Origin: Deltaproteobacteria bacterium
GTDB lineage: Bacteria; Desulfobacterota; Desulfobacteria; Desulfobacterales; ETH-SRB1
Length of the DNA stretch: 6,081 nucleotides
Reading direction: 5' to 3'
Assembly: GCA_003647525.1 (NCBI GenBank)
Contig: QMMZ01000139.1
Location: 1-6,081, forward strand
The notes under the pieces were generated by a model. It saw only the letters and a list, made by a program, of their open reading frames with translations. It ran no database searches and had not been told where the DNA came from. Positions 1 through 5,525 of the stretch are shown here, in pieces; within the stretch, counting starts at the first letter, position 1; each line of letters starts with the position of its first letter. The position numbers and the translations under genes are program-made.

Positions 1-673
1 TAAGAGCGGACATAAGGGCGTCTTGCTTATCTTTTTTATTTGCACAGTGAAGTACTCTCAACTGCAGGTTGTTTCGATAAAATCCTGTTACAAACTGCCT
101 ACAGTTCTTGAGATGGAGGGATGAAATGATATCGGATATGACCGATTCTGTGGCAGTAGCAGTAGCGCCGAGGATCTGATATGGTCCTATACGTTCCAGG
201 ATTTTTCCCAGCCGCAGGTAATCAGGACGAAAGTCGTGTCCCCACTGGGAAATACAATGGGCTTCATCTATTGCCACAAAACTGATACTGGAGTGGGAAA
301 GGGTACGCAGAAACTCCTTCTGGCGAAACCGTTCCGGAGCGACATACAAAAGCTTTAACTCTCCTGCCTCAAGTCTTTTAAGTACCTGTCTTTGTTCCGC
401 CAGGGAAAGAGTGGAATTGATGAATGATGCGGCAACCCCTCTTTTTTGAAGGACATCCACCTGGTCCTTCATCAAGGCGATAAGGGGAGAAATCACAAGG
501 GCTGTTCCCTCACGAATTAAGGCAGGGAGCTGGTAGCACAGCGATTTTCCTCCTCCGGTCGGCATGACCACCAGGGCATCTCTCCCCTCCAGCACTGCTC
601 TGACCACTTCTTCCTGGCCGGGACGGAACGAAGAGAGATCAAAATATCTTTTAAGTTCGCTTAATAGTTCCAT
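1..673 (-). CDS. recQ: RecQ family ATP-dependent DNA helicase, N-terminal part (runs off left edge)
   Basis: ATP-driven 3'-5' DNA unwinding enzyme of the RecQ family, which acts in the cytoplasm in recombinational repair and replication-fork rescue. I translated 224 codons from the ATG at 673 to the window edge without a stop. Superfamily-2 motifs appear in order: motif 0 FRPGQ (16-20), Walker A MPTGGGKS (37-44), ISPLIALMKDQ (61-71), VAPERF (111-116), motif II DEAHC (136-140), the RecQ aromatic-rich loop SQWGHDFRPDY (142-152), motif III ATAT (170-173), and FYRNNL (198-203), matching the usual F-x-R-x-N-L. The second RecA lobe, RQC zinc domain and HRDC domain would lie outside the window, so completeness cannot be judged. 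The start fits the usual short lead before motif 0, but no Shine-Dalgarno is visible: the bases before ATG are ACCCTCCC. It is transcribed divergently from the ABC-F gene. Family call very secure. Confidence 0.96.
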   Translation of the reverse strand, partial: MELLSELKRYFDLSSFRPGQEEVVRAVLEGRDALVVMPTGGGKSLCYQLPALIREGTALVISPLIALMKDQVDVLQKRGVAASFINSTLSLAEQRQVLKRLEAGELKLLYVAPERFRQKEFLRTLSHSSISFVAIDEAHCISQWGHDFRPDYLRLGKILERIGPYQILGATATATESVISDIISSLHLKNCRQFVTGFYRNNLQLRVLHCANKKDKQDALMSAL

Positions 674-699
674 GGGAGGGTAATAGTTATGATATATGG

Positions 700-726
700 T
701 TGACGAAAATAAAATACACATATAGC
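700..726 (+). promoter_or_regulatory. candidate promoter for the ABC-F gene
   Basis: TTGACG (700-705, 5 of 6 consensus) is followed after 15 bp by TATAGC (721-726, 4 of 6). The spacing is short. The -10 box overlaps the recQ -10 candidate on the other strand (719-724), so the two polymerase sites would compete. If used, the ABC-F leader would be about 75 nt and would contain the whole 750-796 hairpin. Confidence 0.22.
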
Positions 727-747
727 TTGATTTGATAAATATTACAA
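719..747 (-). promoter_or_regulatory. candidate sigma70-type promoter for recQ
   Basis: On the minus strand, TTGTAA (747-742) and TATATG (724-719) are separated by exactly 17 bp; each matches 4 of 6 consensus bases. Transcription would start near 712 and give a leader of roughly 40 nt. The region is AT-rich, so chance matches are likely. Confidence 0.3.
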
Positions 748-749
748 GG

Positions 750-796
750 TTAAGGGCTCGGAAAAAAATAACTTGGTATTTTTGACCGAGCCTTAA
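750..796 (+). repeat. 47-bp hairpin-forming inverted repeat in the ABC-F leader
   Basis: The left arm TTAAGGGCTCGG (750-761) is complementary to the right arm CCGAGCCTTAA (786-796) with one extra G. Inside, A-run plus T (764-769) pairs with ATTTTT (778-783) across an AA/GA mismatch, leaving a loop of about 8 nt (AACTTGGT). No T-run follows either arm on its own strand, so it does not look like an intrinsic terminator. The right arm abuts the probable Shine-Dalgarno AAAGG (795-799) of the ABC-F gene and shares its first two bases. As RNA it could therefore limit ribosome access. It may instead be a dispersed palindromic repeat, because part of the left arm recurs at 4789-4807. Confidence 0.8.
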
Positions 797-809
797 AGGC
801 ATACTCCAA

Positions 810-2654
810 ATGATCAGCGTAGAAAATATCACAAAAAGCTTCGGTAACCGAGTACTCTTTGAAGAAGTCAGTTTTAAGATCAATCCTCGGGAGAGGATCG
901 GGCTTGTTGGAAGGAATGGGCACGGAAAGACAACTCTATTCAGGCTCATGACGGGTGAAGAATCAATGGACAATGGGATTATTGTCATACCCCGAAATTA
1001 CAGGATTGGTTATGTTCGCCAGCAGATAGAATTTACAGAAAAAACTGTGCTCGAAGAAGGAATGAGGGGCCTTCCGGAATCGGAACACGATCATAGCTGG
1101 AAAGTTGAAAAAATCCTTACGGGTCTAGGTTTTTCTCAAACCGACATGGAAAAAAACCCGCTGGAGTTCTCAGGCGGATACCAGGTTCGCCTGAATCTTG
1201 CAAAAGTGCTTGTATCTGAGCCTGACCTGCTTCTGCTCGACGAGCCTACCAATTATCTTGACATTACATCCATACGCTGGGTTGAGCGCTTTCTGCTTAA
1301 CTGGCCGCATGAAGTAATGCTCATCACCCATAATAGAAGCTTCATGGACAAGATCATCACCCATACAATCGGCATCCATCGCAGGAAGATACGCAAAATC
1401 GCAGGAAATACAGGAAAATATTATGCCCAGCTCGCCCAGGATGAGGAGATATACGAAAAAACCCGCTCAAACGACGAGCGGCGCAGGAAAGAAGTTGAGC
1501 AGTTCATATCAAGGTTCAGGGCCAAAGCGAGACTTGCGAACATGGTTCAGTCCAGGATTAAAACCCTTAAGAAAACAGAAAAGCTGAAAAGACTTGAGAA
1601 AATCAAGTCTCTTGATTTTTCTTTTAAAAGCAGCCCGTTTTCGGGAAAACATGTGATGACGGCCAAAGATGTGTCCTTTTCATACCAGCCTGACAAACCG
1701 CTTATAAGGAATTTTAACATTTCCATCGGATCTGGTGAGCGGATCTGTATTGTGGGTAAAAACGGGAAAGGCAAAACAACTCTGCTTAAACTTCTTGCAG
1801 GAGCCATTACCCCTCAACAGGGTGAGGTTACATACAACCCCCGGATCACAAAAGGAGTTTTTGGGCAGACCAACATCAGAAGCCTGGTTGACACAAGAAC
1901 CGTGGAAGAGGAGATGCTGAGTACACATCCTGATGTTGACAGGCAGTCGGCCCGCAATATCTGCGGCGCCATGATGTTTGAAGGCGATGATGCTTTAAAG
2001 AAAATCAGTGTGCTTTCAGGGGGTGAAAAAAGCAGAGTAATGCTGGGCAAACTTCTTGTAACACCGGTAAACTTTCTGCTTCTTGATGAACCGACCAACC
2101 ACCTGGATATGGAATCATGCGATGCGCTGCTGGCTGCGATCGACAGCTTTGACGGTGTTGTAATCATGGTTACCCACAACGAAATGTTTCTGCACGCCAT
2201 AGCCCAGCGCCTGATTGTTTTCCAAAATAACCGGATTGAAGTATTTGCCGGAAATTATGGAAATTTTCTTGAAAAAGTCGGATGGGAATATGAAAGTCCT
2301 GCACAAAAGCCCGAAGGGAAACAAGCTGTTTTAAAAATGACAAAAAAGGAACTCAGGCGAAGACGCTCGGAAATAATCACAGAAAGGGGAAAAGTTCTCA
2401 AGCCTATTGAGCAAGGCATAGCAAAAGCGGAAAATGATATAGAAAGATTTGAAAATGAGCTTTCAGAGCTTAACCAGGCTATGCAAAAAGCATCTCAAAA
2501 CCAGGACGCTAAAAAAATTGTCGGGTTTTCCCAGTCCATTCACAAACGCCGGTCTGAAATAGACCGCATTTTTGATGAGCTGGAAAAGCTTACAGGCTTT
2601 CTGGAAGAAAACCTGGCTAAGTTCGAAAAGAAACTGGAAGAGCTTGAAAATTAG
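810..2654 (+). CDS. ABC-F family ATPase (Uup/YheS/EttA-like ribosome-associated factor)
   Basis: Soluble tandem-ATPase protein of the ABC-F class. Members bind the ribosomal E site and rescue or regulate stalled translation; some protect ribosomes from antibiotics. The 614 residues hold two complete ABC domains: Walker A GRNGHGKT (34-41), signature FSGGYQVR (120-127), Walker B LLLLDEPTNYLD (140-151) and switch His174; then Walker A GKNGKGKT (316-323), signature LSGGEKSR (402-409), Walker B FLLLDEPTNHLD (422-433) and switch His456. Both catalytic glutamates (E145, E427) are present. A basic linker rich in K/R/E (about 204-268) is the P-site tRNA-interaction region. A C-terminal charged coiled coil (about 508-614) resembles Uup/YheS. 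There are no membrane segments, so it is not a transporter. The ATG is preceded by AAAGG at 795-799 (10-nt spacing), touching a hairpin. Which ABC-F subfamily it belongs to, and whether it confers resistance, cannot be told from the sequence alone. Confidence 0.95.
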   Translation: MISVENITKSFGNRVLFEEVSFKINPRERIGLVGRNGHGKTTLFRLMTGEESMDNGIIVIPRNYRIGYVRQQIEFTEKTVLEEGMRGLPESEHDHSWKVEKILTGLGFSQTDMEKNPLEFSGGYQVRLNLAKVLVSEPDLLLLDEPTNYLDITSIRWVERFLLNWPHEVMLITHNRSFMDKIITHTIGIHRRKIRKIAGNTGKYYAQLAQDEEIYEKTRSNDERRRKEVEQFISRFRAKARLANMVQSRIKTLKKTEKLKRLEKIKSLDFSFKSSPFSGKHVMTAKDVSFSYQPDKPLIRNFNISIGSGERICIVGKNGKGKTTLLKLLAGAITPQQGEVTYNPRITKGVFGQTNIRSLVDTRTVEEEMLSTHPDVDRQSARNICGAMMFEGDDALKKISVLSGGEKSRVMLGKLLVTPVNFLLLDEPTNHLDMESCDALLAAIDSFDGVVIMVTHNEMFLHAIAQRLIVFQNNRIEVFAGNYGNFLEKVGWEYESPAQKPEGKQAVLKMTKKELRRRRSEIITERGKVLKPIEQGIAKAENDIERFENELSELNQAMQKASQNQDAKKIVGFSQSIHKRRSEIDRIFDELEKLTGFLEENLAKFEKKLEELEN

Positions 2655-2655
2655 T

Positions 2656-2660
2656 TCATA
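2656..2660. repeat. left copy of the TCATA target-site duplication
   Basis: TCATA directly abuts the left terminal inverted repeat and recurs directly after the right one (2820-2824). It lies two bases beyond the ABC-F stop codon (2652-2654). Confidence 0.75.
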
Positions 2661-2819
2661 CCTAAGTTGAGCGATTTTTTGCGAAGAAATGTGCCGAGAT
2701 CTTGATGCAGCAAGGTTTGCGAAAAGCGTAGGCATACCAATGGATATATCGAGACTTTTCGCAAGTCCTTGATGCGCAAGAGATTGGTGCAGGTCAAGTA
2801 AAAAATCGCTCAATTTAGG
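2661..2819. mobile_element. 159-bp MITE-like palindromic element with TIRs and 5-bp target duplication
   Basis: The ends are 22-bp inverted repeats (2661-2682 and 2798-2819) matching at 20 of 22 positions; the outer ends read CCTAAGTTGAGCGA and, on the other strand, CCTAAATTGAGCGA. The element is flanked by the direct repeat TCATA (2656-2660 and 2820-2824), the expected mark of transposition. The interior is also an imperfect palindrome, so nearly the whole element can fold on itself. It has no transposase gene and is too short for one, so mobilisation in trans would be needed. It lies between two convergent genes and supplies the present stop codon of the histidine kinase gene. The parent transposon family cannot be assigned from one copy. 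Confidence 0.85.
2711..2771. repeat. internal stem of the MITE-like element
   Basis: TTGCGAAAAG (2717-2726) is perfectly complementary to CTTTTCGCAA (2755-2764). The stem continues outward as CAAGG (2711-2715) with CCTTG (2767-2771) around a small internal loop. With the terminal repeats this makes the element a long imperfect hairpin, capable of folding in either transcript. Confidence 0.75.
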
Positions 2820-4659
2820 TCATAATCTCACTTATTTTCTTAGACAACTCCTTTATAGTACAAGGCTTCTGCATAAAACCGTCGCGGTCTCGTGCCAATA
2901 TCTCCTTCGATTCTTCGTCAATACTGTAGCCACTTGAAAGCAAGACTTTTACACGCGGATTGATTTCCTTTATCCGGTCATAGCCCTCACCGCCACCCAT
3001 ATTCGGCATAACCATATCCATAATGACCAAGTCGATATTGTCCCATTTGTTCTTATAAATCTCTACAGCTTCTTTTCCATTTCTGGCAGTAAGCACCTCG
3101 TAGCCCAATGTCTTCAACAGCTCTTTTTCTACCTCCAGGACCGTGTCTTCATCGTCTACCAGGAGGACTGTTCCGGTTGCCCTGGTGATTTCATCTGCAG
3201 TTCTGAGAACTTTCCGGACTTTTCCCACTGATGCAGGAAGGTAAATACTGAAGGTGCTCCCATGCCCCTTCTTAGATTCCACGTCAATATATCCGCCATG
3301 GCCGGTTATGATACCGTAAACAGAAGCCAAGCCAAGACCGGTGCCCATGCCCATGTGCTTAGTTGTAAAAAATGGATCAAAGATGAGCTCCATAGTACTT
3401 TTATCCATGCCAACACCCGTGTCGGTGACTGTCAGCAAAACATAGTTTCCCGGCTTTGGATCATATTCCTTACCCTTTATGTCTTCATGAGTCACGTTTC
3501 TGGTCTTCAAAATGAGATCCCCGCTATCTAGCATCGCCTCGGCAGCATTCAGATACAAATCAAGCAGGAGCTGCTTAAGCTGGGCCTCGTCACCCTCTAT
3601 GGCAAATAACCCCTCAGCAAGCTCTTTATGAATCGTAATCCCCATTTTGGTTCCACCCAAAATCTCTGATGTTTCTTCCACCACCTGATTAAGGTCAAGG
3701 CACTTAACCTCATACCTTCCCTTCCTGGCATAACCAAGAAGCTGAGCGGTGAGTTTCGAGGCGTTTCGAACCTGCCCCTCAATGCTCTTTAGCTTTTCAT
3801 AATGTGAATGCGAGGGAACAGTCTTCAAAAGCATCAAAGAGGTATTTCCCTGAATTGCCATAAGGAGGTTGTTAAAGTTATGAGCGATTCCGCCTGCAAG
3901 TTGTCCCAGTACTTCCATCTTTCGGGCCCACTGCAATCGTTTTTCAAGCTTTGCTTTCTGTTGTTCAAATATTCTACGTTCAGTGATATCCCTTATGATT
4001 CCGACTGTACCCTTATGCTTTTTGTCATGGCTATCCATGTCAACGGCATCTGGGCCGGACGAAGATATTTCTCCGCAGCTTATCTCGCCATCATTAACAG
4101 GCGGCGCCGTATCATAGACGTATTTCTGCTTTTCTATGTCTCGGATAGCGCCCACAGTTCCAAAAAAAGCCTTATCCTTTCTGCTGACCGCTTTATCGTA
4201 TTGTCCGCTCGCCATCACTTCTGCATACACTGTTTTTGACTTTTCTACATTCTTCGAATCTTCTTCTCGTTCCCAGCCCTTTTGTATTAATCTAACAATA
4301 AGGTATTTTGTTCCTCTTTTTTCGGTCCTTCTCTCATCAAAGAGTTTTGGTGCGTTCTTATCTCCGGTTATTGTTCCCTTATATCTTTTCAAAACAGTGG
4401 AACGGCTCAAAGATGCAATATCATCAGGATGAATTATCGTACTAAAATGTTTCCCTATCAATTCTTCAGGCGAATAGCTCATAGACTTGATGGTACCGTT
4501 TATATAGACAAAATACCCATTACCATCTAATTCGTAAACAATATCTGGTAGCACGTCAAGTATATCAGTGTATTGCTTTAATTGTTGTCTAACTTTCACA
4601 AAATCATCAATAAGCTCTTTTTTTGTTTTGTCTTCATCTTTCATTTTAAGTGTTCCCAT
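2815..4659 (-). CDS. soluble PAS-domain hybrid histidine kinase with C-terminal receiver
   Basis: Cytoplasmic sensor kinase that should autophosphorylate on His and pass the phosphate to its own receiver Asp. Domains in order: short charged N-terminus; PAS (about 28-180, starting YTDILDVLPDIVYELD); a 50-residue segment ending in a second PAS-tail motif GTVGIIRDITERR (217-229); short coiled coil (230-247); HisKA with phospho-acceptor His260 in GGIAHNFNN; HATPase_c with N box Asn371 (LNAAEAM), G1 DTGVGM (413-418), F box DPFFTT (428-433) and G2 GTGLGL (439-444); receiver with acidic D502/D503, phospho-acceptor Asp548 (VIMDMVMP), Ser575/576 and Lys598. All catalytic residues are intact. No membrane segment or signal peptide, so an intracellular cue is likely, but the PAS ligand is unknown. 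No separate response regulator or output domain is nearby. Start chosen at ATG 4659 because GGGAG (4670-4666) sits 6 nt upstream. The stop codon lies in the MITE-like element. Confidence 0.94.
   Translation of the reverse strand: MGTLKMKDEDKTKKELIDDFVKVRQQLKQYTDILDVLPDIVYELDGNGYFVYINGTIKSMSYSPEELIGKHFSTIIHPDDIASLSRSTVLKRYKGTITGDKNAPKLFDERRTEKRGTKYLIVRLIQKGWEREEDSKNVEKSKTVYAEVMASGQYDKAVSRKDKAFFGTVGAIRDIEKQKYVYDTAPPVNDGEISCGEISSSGPDAVDMDSHDKKHKGTVGIIRDITERRIFEQQKAKLEKRLQWARKMEVLGQLAGGIAHNFNNLLMAIQGNTSLMLLKTVPSHSHYEKLKSIEGQVRNASKLTAQLLGYARKGRYEVKCLDLNQVVEETSEILGGTKMGITIHKELAEGLFAIEGDEAQLKQLLLDLYLNAAEAMLDSGDLILKTRNVTHEDIKGKEYDPKPGNYVLLTVTDTGVGMDKSTMELIFDPFFTTKHMGMGTGLGLASVYGIITGHGGYIDVESKKGHGSTFSIYLPASVGKVRKVLRTADEITRATGTVLLVDDEDTVLEVEKELLKTLGYEVLTARNGKEAVEIYKNKWDNIDLVIMDMVMPNMGGGEGYDRIKEINPRVKVLLSSGYSIDEESKEILARDRDGFMQKPCTIKELSKKISEIMT
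2820..2824. repeat. right copy of the TCATA target-site duplication
   Basis: This copy falls inside the last codons of the histidine kinase gene (Met613 and the first base of codon 614, minus strand). The element therefore joined the kinase reading frame at its very end. Confidence 0.75.
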
Positions 4660-4665
4660 TACGTG

Positions 4666-4670
4666 CTCCC
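4666..4670 (-). promoter_or_regulatory. Shine-Dalgarno GGGAG of the histidine kinase gene
   Basis: GGGAG on the minus strand, 6 nt before the ATG at 4659. It supports this start over the in-frame ATG five codons downstream. Confidence 0.65.
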
Positions 4671-4699
4671 AAAAAGGTTCGCAGAAACTGTATCACAAT

Positions 4700-4728
4700 C
4701 TGATAAATCATAAGTGGTTAAAAATCAA
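4700..4728 (-). promoter_or_regulatory. candidate promoter for the histidine kinase gene
   Basis: On the minus strand, TTGATT (4728-4723) and TATCAG (4705-4700) are 17 bp apart, each matching 4 of 6 sigma70 consensus bases. This would give a leader of about 35 nt. A weak match in AT-rich DNA, but the 129-bp gap to the upstream gene makes an independent promoter plausible. Confidence 0.25.
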
Positions 4729-4755
4729 GAAAATTCATGGAACTCGACCTGTCAA

Positions 4756-4775
4756 GCTGCTCGATCGTGCGCAGC
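4756..4775 (-). terminator. small hairpin downstream of the HTH/Zn-ribbon gene, possible weak terminator
   Basis: GCTGC (4756-4760) and GCAGC (4771-4775) form a short stem around a loop containing CGATCG, 13 bp beyond the end of the upstream gene in transcription order. It is followed on the minus strand by TTGACAGG rather than a U-run, so efficient intrinsic termination is doubtful. No better terminator is visible between the two genes. Confidence 0.25.
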
Positions 4776-4788
4776 ATAAAATTCGATC

Positions 4789-5124
4789 TTATTTTTTCCC
4801 GAGCCCTATACAAAAACACGGTTCCTGAATCTGTTGACGACGACAGATTGGGCATTTACCTGGTTTAGTCAGTCGTTCCCTCTTTTTGAACTTAAATCCA
4901 CAGCTTTTACATTCAGCAGGGATTACCACCAGGCGCTCTCTGCTTTTCTGAACCGCTATCCGAACATGCTCGAGATGGGAAACAACCTCTTTTACAGAAA
5001 TCCCTATCTCTGCAGATATCTCCCGCGCTGATAGGGTTCGCTCTGTAAGAACAGAAATTATTTCATGACGTATCGTGTCATGCTTTTCCAACGGAATAAA
5101 AGGCTTTTTAGGTTTTATTTTCAT
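4789..5124 (-). CDS. COG3357-like predicted regulator: winged/helix-turn-helix domain plus zinc ribbon
   Basis: Small predicted DNA-binding protein, 111 aa from the ATG at 5124. The N-terminal half (about 15-60) has helix-turn-helix character: IRHEIISVLTERTLSAREIS followed by EIGISVKEVVSHLEHV, an ArsR/MarR-like pattern. The C-terminal half is a zinc ribbon with two CxxC knuckles, ECKSCGF and GKCPICRR, about 16 residues apart, then a further CFC pair near the end. This arrangement matches what I recall of COG3357 (HTH fused to Zn-ribbon); its target genes are unknown. A TTG codon directly precedes the ATG in frame; I chose ATG. No good Shine-Dalgarno lies at normal distance (AAGGA is 17 nt away inside yajD), and the yajD stop is only 7 nt upstream, so translational coupling is likely. 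The last five codons and stop fall in a 19-bp sequence shared with the 750-796 hairpin, so the native C-terminus may have been altered. Confidence 0.85.
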   Translation of the reverse strand: MKIKPKKPFIPLEKHDTIRHEIISVLTERTLSAREISAEIGISVKEVVSHLEHVRIAVQKSRERLVVIPAECKSCGFKFKKRERLTKPGKCPICRRQQIQEPCFCIGLGKK

Positions 5125-5131
5125 CAATCAA

Positions 5132-5509
5132 CTATTTTTTATCCTTCAGCAAAGCATCGAGGCCAGCGAACGGCCTGTGGGTAGAAGGTGGATCTTGCTC
5201 GCCACCTGGCGTCACCTCACCATACCATTCCGCTACCCGATCCCGCGAGTGCTCATTGTCGTGACAGTAGAGGCACAGCAACTCCCAGTTGCTGCCGTCT
5301 GGCGGATTGTTATCGTGGTTGTGATCTTTGTGATGAACTGTGAGTTCTCGAACTCTCTTGCCTGTGAATTCGCGCCCGCATCGCGCACAGATCCACGGGA
5401 AAAGCTTTAGCGCTCGCTCCCGATAGGTTTTCTCCCGAAGCTCCCGGTCATGCCGAGCCTCGGCAATAATCTGATCCGGCCTGTCGGCTTCTGTTTGAGC
5501 ATTTTTCAA
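5132..5509 (-). CDS. yajD: YajD-like HNH nuclease family protein
   Basis: Small HNH-fold protein closely resembling Escherichia coli YajD from memory, notably the core RELTVHHKDHNHDNNPPDG, then SNWELLCLYCHDNEH, and a C-terminal PFAGLDALLKDKK like YajD's PFADLKAMMNKKK. Counting from the upstream GTG at 5518, a CARC knuckle is at 44-47, HH at 62-63, Asn77, a CLYC knuckle at 82-85 and His90. The four cysteines should hold structural zinc, while the His/Asn residues form the beta-beta-alpha metal nuclease site. Nuclease activity is predicted from the family; the substrate and cellular role are unknown to me. Start: GTG at 5518 directly abuts GGGAGG (zero spacing), whereas TTG at 5509 has 9-nt spacing, so I prefer TTG (125 aa, against 128 from GTG). 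It follows the thiamine pyrophosphokinase gene by 35 nt and precedes the regulator by 7 nt, all on one strand, suggesting co-transcription. Confidence 0.92.
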   Translation of the reverse strand: MKNAQTEADRPDQIIAEARHDRELREKTYRERALKLFPWICARCGREFTGKRVRELTVHHKDHNHDNNPPDGSNWELLCLYCHDNEHSRDRVAEWYGEVTPGGEQDPPSTHRPFAGLDALLKDKK

Positions 5510-5518
5510 AGGTCTCAC

Positions 5519-5524
5519 CCTCCC
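5519..5524 (-). promoter_or_regulatory. strong Shine-Dalgarno GGGAGG for yajD
   Basis: GGGAGG on the minus strand lies directly against the GTG at 5518 and 9 nt from the in-frame TTG at 5509. The spacing favours the TTG as the real start. Confidence 0.6.
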
Positions 5525-5525
5525 A

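Noticed and set aside
1814..2200. 128-codon minus-strand open frame inside the ABC-F gene
   Set aside because: It is antisense to the second ATPase domain, with no motif or ribosome-binding site; it is a coding shadow.
2661..2682. left arm of the element as an intrinsic terminator for the ABC-F gene
   Set aside because: It contains a T6 run, but no GC-rich stem precedes it. The complementary sequence is over 100 bp away.
2463..2813. 116-codon minus-strand open frame across the intergenic region
   Set aside because: It starts with TTG inside the mobile element and runs antisense through the end of the ABC-F gene. There is no ribosome-binding site or recognisable domain, so it is an artefact of the element being open in that frame.
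3808..4239. 143-codon plus-strand open frame and its neighbour at 4136-4432
   Set aside because: Both are fully antisense to the histidine kinase gene, whose domains are intact. Their translations look like random cysteine/serine/phenylalanine-rich shadows.
4660..4788. possible second copy of the MITE-like element or a small RNA between the kinase and the HTH/Zn-ribbon gene
   Set aside because: I looked for the CCTAAGTTGAGCG ends and for a CCGAGCC partner arm and found neither. Only a small hairpin (4756-4775) and a weak promoter match are visible.
5075..5410. 111-codon plus-strand open frame with a hydrophobic stretch
   Set aside because: It is antisense to yajD and the start of the regulator gene. 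The valine/isoleucine run comes from reading the His/Asp-rich HNH core on the other strand.
4789..5509. toxin-antitoxin or defence module made of the HNH protein and the HTH protein
   Set aside because: The HNH protein matches the widespread housekeeping-like YajD family rather than a toxin, and the regulator is a COG3357-type zinc-ribbon protein. No other defence genes lie in the window.
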